DNA of 64,000 bases from Fagopyrum homotropicum (lineage: Eukaryota > Streptophyta > Magnoliopsida > Caryophyllales > Polygonaceae): contig BSWB01000002.1 of NCBI GenBank assembly GCA_033239125.1, positions 50,689,001 to 50,753,000 on the forward strand, written 5' to 3'. Both the position numbers and the translations under genes were made by a program. The notes beneath the pieces are model-generated. The model was not told where the DNA came from, made no database searches, and saw only the letters and a program-made list of their open reading frames with translations. Positions 32,564 through 42,526 of the stretch are shown piece by piece; within the stretch, counting starts at the first letter, position 1; each line of letters begins with the position of its first letter.

Positions 32564-33923
32564 TTGATTGCATGACCGACAGTTTTAGCCGCTCCACCGC
32601 CATTTTGTGAGTTTCTTTTTCTTTTCTTTCTTTTCTTCCTTTTATTTGAACATTAGGGACAATGTTCGTCCTAAGTATGGGGTGGGGTGTGACTAAAAGT
32701 TGTAATAACTCTTACTCACTATGTTTGCTTCTATTGAGACTATCATTGCATGTTCATTATATTGTTGCACGTTTCATTATTGCATTGCATGAAAAAGAGT
32801 TTGAAAAACCATAAAAATTGAAAAATTTTGAAAATTTTTGTGCTTCTAAGGAATTGAGATGATTTCCATGATAATCGCTACTTGTGAATTGAGTTTGATG
32901 ACAATTGCATGCTTAAACGAATAGTGAATTGAAAAGAATTTGAATGAGTTGATTATGCCTCTTTTGCAAGTTTCATAATGTGATGAATGTTACCTAAATC
33001 ATGTTGAGGAATTGAAATTGAAATCACACTATAAGTTCTTATGCTTCTTGTTGTGATGATTAAGGCAATTCGATTTTTCTTTCTTCTTTCTTTGATCAAT
33101 TAGCTCCTCATTGAAATATTGACCTCCTTTACCTATCCGGGAATTAGGAGAAGTGAATGAAAAAGGCATGTTTGATGTGGGAGGGCCATGAGAGCAATTA
33201 TTTGCAATCAAAAGAATAGAAAGAAATTGTAGGTTTGGGGAAGTCAATCATGATGATGAGTAACTCGGCACCATTCACATAGTCGGGTGTTTGTGTATTG
33301 CCAAAGTCGGATTGAGCGATATTCCTAGCGGATTATGGTATGTGCGCTAAGGGTTTGAGGCATCTCATAAAAATTGAGAAACGCCAATCTCCTAGGCTTC
33401 GGTTTTTGTGCACCTCTATACATAACTCCAAAAGTAAAGTCGAAAAATGAAAAGAAGAGAGCGAAGCTCTAAGTTGAAGGTGTTGCGGAAACCGCAAGAG
33501 AAGAAGAAAAGAGTAGTTGTCCACTTTCCCGGATTCATGCACCACATTCCTTAAAGTTTCCTTCCCTTTCCACATTTTAGACCTTTTTCTTTGAAAGTCC
33601 TTAAGATCAAAAGAATGTTATATGACTTGGTGATCTAAATTGAAGTTTCTTATGATTGATTTTGATAATGTTTAAGGGTTATGATGTTTGTTTGGAAGTT
33701 TGGTTGATTCATGAGTTTTCTTTACTCTTTACTCTTTGATTAAGTGTATGAAAGTCCTATAAACGATTGAAGCAAGGTTTGAGAATGATCTATTGTTTGG
33801 AAGGCACATTCAACCAAAAGAAGTATTGCTTTGAGAAGGTACACATATTTCATCCTAACTCTTGTTTTAAAGCTTTTGAAAGACCTTGCTTAGGGACAAG
33901 CAAGTTGCAAGTATGGGGTTATT
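32564..33923 (+). other. 3' untranslated region of the truncated Athila copy
   Basis: Non-coding and matched base for base, with few changes, by 44,090-45,449. It contains AAGTATGGGGTGGGGTG (32,676-32,692), a purine-rich tract similar to those beside Athila env, and GCAAGTATGGGGTTATT immediately before the LTR start at 33,924. Confidence 0.75.
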
Positions 33924-34469
33924 TGTTAGCATGAAATATTGTGATATTTTAGGCACGTTTTCTAAGCGTATTTGATTCATATTGATAGTCATTGATTAAG
34001 CATTGTTGCATTTGTGAGCTAGTTTGCCTATATTGTCGTTATAGAGATCTACACAAGCTTTATGTTGATTATAGGTAATTGAGAGCTATTTCCGAACGGA
34101 ATCGAGCAAGGATGGAATTGTTGAGCAATGTCCATGGATTGAGGGCATTTCTAGGAGCAAAAGGAGTGTCAACTTGAGGAATGCACGAGGATAGGGAAGA
34201 ATCACGTTCTTGCCCTAAACCACGCTCTATAATACCGCCGTACTACTTTCCACGTTCAGTTCCACGGCCGTGGAACCATGGCTAAGGAAGCGTGGTTCAT
34301 TCCAGCAACTTCTACGGCCGCGGAGAAGATGGTTCAAACCGTGTTGAATTCCACGCTCTAAATTACGGTCGTGGAACCTTCCACGACCGTGATCTTGGCA
34401 ATCTTTTTCGCCACACTTTAAGACACGATCTTTTAAAAGATTGGGCCGGGCCGCTACTTCATCATACAC

Positions 34470-34478
34470 TATAAAAGG
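34470..34478 (+). promoter_or_regulatory. Athila LTR TATA box
   Basis: TATAAAAGG, repeated at 45,996-46,004. Lies about 75 nt after the last U3 tag and is the likely core promoter. Confidence 0.65.
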
Positions 34479-35036
34479 ACGGACGAAGAGAGATTCCGTC
34501 ACCTCGCTTTAGGCTTACGCTTACACTTTGCTTAGACGCACTTTTCGCCCACGCCGCGACTTAGAGATCTTTGCGACTTTTGCAAAAGACGGATTTTGCG
34601 CTCATCTTTGGAGTTGCCCTAATCTTGCATTTTGGTGGAGATTGTGATTGAGATTTCCGGATTGACGGAAGATCGAAGATTCGGAAGAGTGTTTGCAAGA
34701 AGATTCCTCTTCTTGTTTAGGTTTGATTTAGAAGACGGATTGACATCCCGTTCTTCCTTCTTATCTAAGATTGTGTTTGTTTGTTCTATTCCGAATCTAG
34801 TGACGATATTTGTTCTTGATTGTGACTTTGAGATTGGTTTGAAGTTTATTGAAAGTTTTCGGAAGTTTTCATCTTTCAATCTTATAAACCTTGAATTTGA
34901 TATCATTATGACTATTGTTGGCTAAAAACCCTTAACAATTCTAAGGTGAAGGGTTGATAGTTGTGGCTTAGATGATGATAGATCGATCGTAATTAAATTG
35001 GACTTTGAGAGTTAGAGAGAATCGCCGACGAACCCT

Positions 35037-35094
35037 AAATTACGGCCTGTTCTTGAGTCCACGGCCGTGGATCCTCAAGAACTAACCGTGATTT
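35037..35094 (+). other. 58-nt nested palindromic tag module, Athila type
   Basis: AAATTACGG-CCT-GTTCTTGAG-T-CCACGGCCGTGG-ATC-CTCAAGAAC-TAA-CCGTGATTT. As RNA the outer 9-nt arms pair fully (one G-U), the inner 9-nt arms pair perfectly, and the apical loop contains a 12-nt self-complementary palindrome. It lies downstream of the TATA box and upstream of the PBS, that is, probably in the RNA leader. Confidence 0.9.
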
Positions 35095-35689
35095 CCCTTA
35101 AGTTTACGAACTTGCTTTTACTTTAATCCAAAGTTAAAGATTTGCTTTAACTTAGTTTAGGCTTGCCTTTTCTAGGTGGTAGTGAAGCCTCAACAACCTC
35201 TACCTCGATTGTGAGTGTCACAACCGTAATCGGTTTAGTTAGTCTTGATCCTTGAATTACAAGTTTGGGTATTTGACATTAATACTTACTTTTAGAACCT
35301 TTCTATATTGAAGCCTCAACAACCTTTATAGAGAGTGTCTTGTAGGTGAGTCATACAAGGTTTTTGGAACTTCACCGTACGATTACCTTACATTAGCATA
35401 CCTTTGCATATCTTAGCTCTGTCCTTATATCATTAGTATATCTTCAATCGATAGCCACAGCTGGATACTTGGATCTTTAGGATTGTTGTTTTCCCAATAA
35501 TTTGCAAAGCTCTTACAATTACCTGCTTGATAATCTGAAATTGAATTTGTTCCCCCCAAATCCCTGTGTTCGATACTCTGGAATTCTTGCTTAACTATAT
35601 CGATCCGTACACTGCGGGTTCGCTTGCTTGATTTCTAGTTTTATATTTAAAGCTTATTTGCACGCACGCTAAGTGGCGAACAAGTTTTT

Positions 35690-35707
35690 TGGCGCCGTTG
35701 CCGGGGA
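35690..35707 (+). other. Primer binding site, tRNA-Asp type
   Basis: TGGCGCCGTTGCCGGGGA, 7 nt after the LTR end; the standard Athila/Tat primer site. Confidence 0.93.
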
Positions 35708-35784
35708 TTTGGTCTAGGCCGAGTTCGGTAGCCGGTTGCCAAGCTTGGGAGCTTGCTCTAGTTATTTGATATCTTTTTGAGTGC

Positions 35785-37362
35785 ATGCGCAGGTCTAGGA
35801 ACACCGAAGATCTCTTACCTCTTGATCAAGATCTTGAGAGAACGTTAAGGCAAAAGCGTAAGGAAAAGAAGATGGCTGAAGAACACGAACGTGATCTTCA
35901 AGCGGAGTTAGCGGAGAAAGAAGCTCAACTCAAATGGAATGAGAATATGCCCCGGGATGAGATGGATCGTCATCAATCCCAAGTTAATGATCTAAAGGAC
36001 ATGATGTTCCAAATGAGGATAGAAATAAGCAACCTTAAGAATAAGGGAAGCAAGAAATCCTGAAGGAAATCATTAAGGTCGAATAGGGGTCATTCATCCG
36101 CTGATGATAGCGACTCTTCCATGCCACCGTTAGAGGAGATTGATCCAAGGATCAATGTGAATCCATTTGCTCCACGGGCGACCGCAAACCGACGCATTCC
36201 ACCTAGGAATGTAAGGGTGAACCGTGTAGATGATGAGCCAAGAACTCTTGGCCAAAGGATGGATCCAACGCAGCAGCCACGCCGTCTAGGTGTAAACTTT
36301 GATGCTGATGATGTGCAAGGGTTTAGCTTCAACCCTCAAGTTATTACTCTTGTTCGCCAAAACCAATTTGGCGGGACAAGCGCTGAATCTCCACACCAAC
36401 ACTTGCAAAACTTTGAGTGTATGATGGAGACAATGAGGCCGAAGAACGCTACTACCAACAACTATAAGCTCAAGCCTTTCTTCTTCTCCTTGAAGGGGAA
36501 AGCGTTGTCTTGGTACCAAGCTCTTCCTAGTGGGAAACTAGATACGTGGGAAGACCTTTCCGCGGAGTTCCTCACAAAATTCTTTCCGCCATCCAAAACG
36601 GCGGAACTTAGAGGTAAGATCAATGCATTTTCCATGAGGTCTAACGAAAGTTTGTTTCAATCATGGGAAAGGTTTCAAGACTTGTTATTGGATTGCCCTC
36701 ATCATGGCATATCCAAGCTTGCATTGTTGGAGATTTACTATAAGGGGCTGGATGCGGGGATGCAATTCAACCTCCAATCCCTCTCATGTGGAACATTCAT
36801 GGACATGAGGGAAGATGACGCTTGGGACTTCATTGAGAAGCAAGCAAGGGTCATAGAGAAGTATTCCCACCGGAAAGCGGAGGGAAATCGTGTGGAGCAA
36901 GGAGCAAAGCTCATACATGAAGCTCAAAATCAGATTTTCTCCCTCAACAATGAGATCAAAGAGTTGAAGGAGGCTATCAAGACCAACTTTCCAAAGCAAC
37001 AAGGCAAGGATGTTGGCTATTTGGGCAACAACAACAATGGCGGTGAAAACACAAACCGCAACAACAACAACAATAACCGGAATAATAACCGGAACAATTG
37101 GAATGGCAACAACAACCGGAACAACAATTGGAACAACAATAGGGGTTCAAACAACAACAATTGGCGCTCCAATCAACAAAATTCCGGTAACTCTTATCCT
37201 TCAAATTCGAATTCACTAACTCCACCTTCCTCTTCCTCTACTCCTTTGAAAAGCCAGGGGCAAACATCTAATGGAGGAAACACTTCGGGGAAGGAGAAGC
37301 CCGATCCCATGTTGGAAACGATCTTGGGAAAGCTTCAAGGTTTGGAGAACCGCATCATATAG
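35785..37362 (+). pseudogene. Athila gag, one internal stop
   Basis: Frame starts at 35,785 (MRRSRNTEDLLPLDQDLE) with a ~90-residue charged coiled-coil-like region. It meets TGA at 36,061-36,063 and continues in the same frame from 36,064. The capsid domain follows (FFFSLKGKALSWYQALPSGK, FPPSKTAELRGKI, FQSWERFQDLLLDCPHHG). The C-terminus is Asn/Arg-rich (about 37,020-37,160) in place of a CCHC knuckle, then Ser/Pro-rich. TAG at 37,360-37,362 separates it from pol in the same frame, where CAG is a likely ancestral codon. An intact protein would form the capsid and package RNA. Confidence 0.9.
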
Positions 37363-39951
37363 GTTGATGATCAAATTTCTAAGGTTGATAAAGCTCAAAA
37401 GGTTTTAGAAAACCAAATGTTCAGCCAAGCGGAGGAAGTTCCTAGGAATCAAGGGAAACTTCCAGGAAAGACGGAGGACAACCCTAAGGGAAGGGTGATG
37501 GCAATCACAACTAGGAGCGGAGTGACTACCACCGATCCGCAGCCTAAGTTTGTTGAAGTCCCCGTAGAGAAAGACAAAGAGAAGGGGAAGGAGAAGGAAG
37601 ATGTCTACGTTCCTCCTCCAGCTTACAAACCTCCCCTACCATTCCCTCAATCTAGAGCGAGAGCGCGCCTAGATAAACAGTTTGGTAAGTTTATAGAACT
37701 CATGAGCAAGCTGCATATTAATATACCCTTTATTGATGCTATTGTAGGTATGCCGGCTTATGGCAAGTTCTTAAAGGAGCTCCTCTCCAACAAGAGGAAG
37801 CTAGAAGATTTCGGAGAGATGAGTTCGGATTCTTCGGATCTCATCAAGACCATGAAGGAGAAAATGCCCCCAAAGCTAAAGGATCCGGGGTCATTTTGCA
37901 TTCCCATAGGAGTGGGAGATGTCACATACGATGCGCTATGTGATTTAGAAGCAAGTGTGAGCATCATACCACTTGCATTATGTAGGAAGATCGGTTTAGG
38001 CGACCCTAAACCGGTGAAGATGACGTTGTACATGGCGGATCGATCCATTACTCGCCCCGTCGGTATTGTAGAAGATGTCCCGGTCAAGCTAGGTAAATTC
38101 TTTGTTCCCATTGATTTTGTTGTGCTTGACATTCCTGCAGATAGTCCGGTCCCGATCATACTCGGAAGACTGTTTCTTGCAACTTCCGGCTGCATATTCG
38201 ATTGCAAGAATGGTAGACTCGCTTTTGATATAGAAGAAGAGAAAGTAAAGTTCGTTCTTTCCACTCTACTAAAGGAGCCCATCTTTGATGAGAATATATT
38301 CGATATCCAAGATAAAGAAGGGTTGTCTAGGGAGGAGGTAAGTGCTATTCTCTTCAACGATCCTTTACAAAAGGTTATTACTATGAGTCTAACAAATGTA
38401 GGGGAAGAAGAAGCGTGCAATGAGGCAATTGAAGCCTTAGAGGCACAAGAAGAAGTGAGTGAAGTGGAATTTGAGATGCTCCACGACGAGGCAGAAAACG
38501 TGAGAATCCACGGCCATACACTATATTCAACGGCCGTGGATTTCACCAACAAAACCGTATCCCACTCCAGAGGGTTATACAGTCGTGGAGAAAGCAGAGA
38601 GACCGTATTTCCCTTCCACGCCCTAAACCACGGCCGTGGAGAACATAGGGAAACCGTAATTTTGGGCGTGGAAAGGGGTGATCGAGACACTTCTTCAACT
38701 TCTTCCGATTTTTCTCCCACACATTCAACACCCTTAGAAACTTCTAAGGAGACATCGGATGCTCCTCAAGGATCATTGGAAACTCCGAAAGCAATGGAAC
38801 TAAAGCCGCTTCCTACTCATCTAAGGTACGCTTTTCTAGGATCTAATTCTACCTTTCCGGTTATTGTTAGTTCCGATTTAAGCATAGATGAACATAATGA
38901 GCTCATGATTGTCCTTAGGAAACATAGGAAAGCTCTAGGCTACACTATTGAGGACTTAGTAGGAATAAAACCCTCCCTATGTATGCATAAGATACTAATG
39001 GAGGAAGATTTTAGAACTTCAAGACAACCTCAAAGGCGGTTGAATCCGACCATGAAGGAGGTTGTCAAGAAGGAAATTCTTAAGCTTCTTGATGCAGGTA
39101 TCATCTACCCTATCTCCGATAGTAAGTGGGTAAGCCCAGTTCAAGTAGTTCCGAAGAAGGGAGGAATGACGGTCATCACCAACAAAAACAACGAACTCAT
39201 TCCTACCCGAACCGTAACGGGTTGGCGGATGTGCATTGACTACCGCAAGCTTAACAATGCAACGAGGAAGGATCACTTCCCATTTCCATTCATTGATCAA
39301 ATGCTTGAAAGGTTAGCACAACATTCACATTTTTGCTACCTTGACGGTTATAGTGGTTTCTTTCAGATTCCGATACACCCGGATGATCAAGAGAAGACCA
39401 CATTCACGTGCCCGTGGGGTACGTTCGCCTATAGGAGAATGCCGTTCGGGCTTTGCAACGCCCCAGCCACCTTTCAAAGGTGCATGATGGCCATCTTCTC
39501 CGAATACATAGAGGAAATCATGGAGGTCTTCATGGACGATTTCTCCGTATACGGTTCCTCTTTTAACGATTGCCTTTCTAACCTTTCTCTTGTTTTACAA
39601 AGGTGTGAAGACACTAACCTAGTTCTTAATTGGGAGAAGTGTCAATTTATGGTTAAGGAAGGAATTGTATTAGGACACCTAATCTCTAGTAGAGGGATAG
39701 AGGTGGATAAGGCTAAGATAGAGACCATAGAAAAGCTTCCTCCCCCAACTTCGGTGAAAGGGATAAGAAGTTTTCTAGGACATGTTGGATTCTATAGGCG
39801 CTTCATTAAAGACTTTTCTAAAATATCAAAACCGCTCACTAATCTATTGATGAAGGATGCAGTTTTTGAGTTTTCGCAGGAATGTTTAGATGCGTTTAAC
39901 ACCATTCGGCAAGCTCTAATTTCAGCACCTATTATCCAACCTCCGGATTGA
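37363..39951 (+). pseudogene. Athila pol: protease and reverse transcriptase
   Basis: Same frame as gag. The protease region has CDLEASVSIIP (37,939-37,971). The Gly of D-x-G is Glu (GAA), whereas the minus-strand relative has GGA, so this protease is probably inactive. An in-frame tag array at 38,505-38,665 encodes HGRGE/RETV-like repeats between protease and RT. RT runs from YAFLGSNSTFPVIVSSDL through WVSPVQVVPKKGG, WRMCIDYRKLNNATRKDHFPFPFIDQ, YSGFFQI and VFMDDFSVYG (FMDD active site) to GFYRRFIKDFSKI. TGA at 39,949-39,951 replaces an expected Trp codon in QPPD-x-TLPFEVMCDAS. Confidence 0.9.
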
Positions 39952-41700
39952 ACTCTTCCCTTTGAGGTTATGTGCGACGCTAGTGACATAGCTATAGGAG
40001 CTGTCCTTGGACAACAAAAGGAAGGGCGAACCCATGCCATATACTATGCTAGCAAGATGTTAGATGAAGCGCAGCTCAATTACGCCACTACCGAAAAAGA
40101 GTTTTTAGCCATTGTCTATGCTATTGACAAGTTTCGCTCTTATCTTGTAGGTGCAAAGGTGATTGTCTACACGGATCATGCTGCGATCCGGTACCTCCTT
40201 GCGAAGAAAGATGCGAAGCCAAGGCTAATTAGATGGATTCTTCTCCTACAAGAATTCGATCTAGAGATCCGCGACAAGAAAGGTTCAGAAAATTCTGTTG
40301 CGGATCATTTGAGTCGCCTAACACATCTAGAGGACGACCATTTACCCATCGATGACTCCTTCCCGGACGAATACCTACACATTATAGAGGAGTGCATCGA
40401 CGTGATCTCCAAAGGTAACGAACCATGGTTTGCTGATTTTGTTAACTATTTGGTTTGTCAGGAGATACCACCCGGATTATCCTACGCACAAAGAAAGAAG
40501 TTCTTTAAGGATGTCCGGGAATACTTTTGGAACGAGCCTCTCCTCTTTAAGAGAGGTCCGGATGGCATCATTCGGCGATGTGTTCCAGAAGATGAGATGC
40601 AAAGTGTCATCCGCCATTGTCATTCACTACCTTGTGGAGGACACGCTAGTTCGAACAAGACTAGCGCAAAGGTATTGCAATTTGGATTCTTTTGGCCTAC
40701 TTTATTTAGAGATGTGCAATCCTTTGTTTCTTGTTGCGATGCTTGTCAAAGAACAGGTAATATCTCTAGGAGGAATGAGATGCCCCTCAACAACATCCAA
40801 GAGGTGGAGATTTTCAATGTTTGGGGAGTAGATTTTATGGGACCATTCCCATCCTCTTGTGGAAACCAATACATACTATTGGCGGTAGATTACGTTTCTA
40901 GATGGGTGGAAGCAATTGCCTCTCCCACCAATGATGCCATGGTGGTGGTTAAGTTCTTCAACAAGACCATTTTCCCACGATTTGGAACACCAAGGACTAT
41001 CATTAGTGATGGAGGTTCTCACTTCATTGTCCGGCGCTTTGAAGCTCTTCTAGCTAAGTATGGGGTTACTCACAAGATTGCTACCCCTTATCATCCACAA
41101 ACAAGTGGACAAGTTGAGATCTCAAATAGGGAGATCAAAGGAATCTTAGAGAAGACGGTTTCAAGGACTAGGAAGGATTGGTCTTTGAAGCTTGACGATG
41201 CATTGTGGGCGTACCGGACTGCGTACAAGACTCCCATAGGAACCACACCATACAACCTTGTGTATGGGAAGTCTTGTCACTTGCCGGTAGAGTTGGAGCA
41301 CAAGGCGTTTTGGGCTATCAAGTGGTTGAATTTCAGCATGAAGGAAGCGGGAGAGAAGCGTCTCCTAGACCTTAATGAGCTGGACGAACTCCACTTGAAC
41401 GCTTATGAAAACGCCAAGATCTATAAGGAGAGAGCAAAGCGTTGGCATGATAAGCATATCATTCCAAAGGACTTCAAAGAAGGAGATCAAGTTCTCCTCT
41501 TCAATTCAAGGCTTCGTCTCTTTCCAGGTAAGCTTAAATCTCGTTGGACCGGACCTTTTCTAATTAAGCGTATTTTCCCCCATGGTGCAGTTGAAGTATG
41601 GGGTGAAGCGGGCGGAAGCTTTAAGGTGAACGGCCAACGACTCAAGAAGTACACGCCGGAACTCCAAGCTGAAGAATTCGCGCCTACCGCACTCGAATAA
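39952..41700 (+). pseudogene. Athila pol: RNase H and integrase
   Basis: Continues in frame after the TGA at 39,951; the first internal Met is at 39,970. RNase H shows catalytic residues in MCDASDIAIGAVLGQ, TTEKEFLAIVYA and VYTDHAAIRYLL, and ends GSENSVADHLSRL. Integrase has the HHCC zinc domain (RHCHSLPCGGH ... CDACQRTG) and the DDE core (WGVDFMGPFPSS, ISDGGSHF, GQVEISNREIKGILEK). The C-terminal part (LLFNSRLRLFPGKLKSRWTGPF) contains no clear chromodomain. The frame ends at TAA 41,700. All catalytic residues appear intact in this segment, so its loss of function comes only from the upstream stops. Confidence 0.92.
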
Positions 41701-42526
41701 GTGCGAGATTGGTATAGCTACGGACCTTAAACAAAGCGCTTCTTGGGAGGCAACCCAAGGTATTGCATTTTCATTTTTGTTTTCGATTCATAGTTTAGCT
41801 TAGTTTAGACGTTTTTGCTTTGTTTTGCCTTCGATTCCTTCCGGTATGTTCGTGTTTTTGGGTGTAGGAACGATGGAAAAGGAAAAGGGATGAATAATGT
41901 TGAAGAAAAGTGACGAAACTTGGACTTTGGAGCATTACAGAGAGTTCCACGGCCTAAACCACGGTCGTGACAGCTACAGTGACCGTAATTTCCAAAAGCC
42001 TTTGAAAAATCACCAAAACCACGGTTCCGTACATTTCCACGGCCGTGGAACCCCCCGACAGACCGTGATTTTCAAAATTTTGACTGTCACTATATAAACC
42101 ACATTCTTCACCAAAACACTCCACAAATACCCAATTCCACGACCCAAAACGCCGAATCCACGCCCTTCCTTCCAAATCTTCGTTCCTTAATCGTTTTCAA
42201 CGATTCTTCTTCCCAAATTGAAGCAAATTCAACCACCAACAAGATCCAAGCAACAAATCGAACGGCAAATCACCACGGAATGCACAATTCGGATTTTAAA
42301 ATCCGAAACCTAGGTTTTTTTCCCTCTTCTTGATCTTTGTCGATTTGGTTCGTTTTGCTAAATATTTTAGAAAGAACTGATTGAAATTGGAAGGAACTAG
42401 ACTAGGGCTACCTGATTGCTGAGTTTGAGTGTTGATTTCTGAGATTTGCGAAAAAACCAGACAAACCACGGTCACTGACAGAACCACGGCCGTGGAATCA
42501 CCAAGAACAGCCCGTAATTCTGAACA
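41701..42526 (+). other. Pre-env leader with CACGG tags
   Basis: Non-coding. Two tag clusters: 41,944-42,072 (CCACGGCC, CCACGGTCGTGAC, GTGACCGTAAT, CCACGGTTCCG, TTCCACGGCCGTGGAA, AGACCGTGATTTT) and 42,466-42,518 (CCACGGTC, CCACGGCCGTGG, CCAAGAACAGCCCGTAATT). A CTATATAAACC TATA-like word at about 42,091 lies between them and might drive a subgenomic env transcript; this is inference. Confidence 0.6.

Larger units (their letters stand above)
33924..35682 (+). repeat. Athila LTR (shared, 5' of the complete element)
   Basis: TGTTAGCATG ... GGCGAACA. U3 carries tags: palindrome TTCCACGGCCGTGGAA at 34,260-34,275, CTACGGCCGCGG at 34,312, and ACGGTCGTGG-AACCTT-CCACGACCGT at 34,365-34,390. TATAAAAGG is at 34,470 and the 58-nt module at 35,037-35,094. 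The start is inferred from the terminal inverted repeat and preceding purine tract, because the duplicated region extends far upstream of it. An alternative start after the tract at 32,676 would make a 3.0 kb LTR. Confidence 0.78.

Noticed and set aside
35053..35080. Heat-shock element made by the GTTCTTGAG/CTCAAGAAC arms
   Set aside because: The nGAAnnTTCnnGAAn spacing is not met. Pairing of the arms explains the symmetry more simply.
31181..35682. A 4.5 kb LTR containing the env-like ORF
   Set aside because: The duplicated block does not begin with TG or follow a purine tract, and env starts 171 bp before the repeat in the right copy. TGTT...AACA ends at 33,924-35,682 fit better.
37758..38720. 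A 320-codon open frame on the minus strand opposite Athila pol
   Set aside because: It is the antisense of the protease-linker coding frame, Ser-rich with no domain, and similar antisense openings (456-791, 126-443) lie opposite the other copy.
34260..42518. CRISPR-like or satellite array from the repeated CACGGCCGTGG words
   Set aside because: Spacing is irregular, words lie in coding and non-coding retrotransposon sequence, and the organism is a plant.
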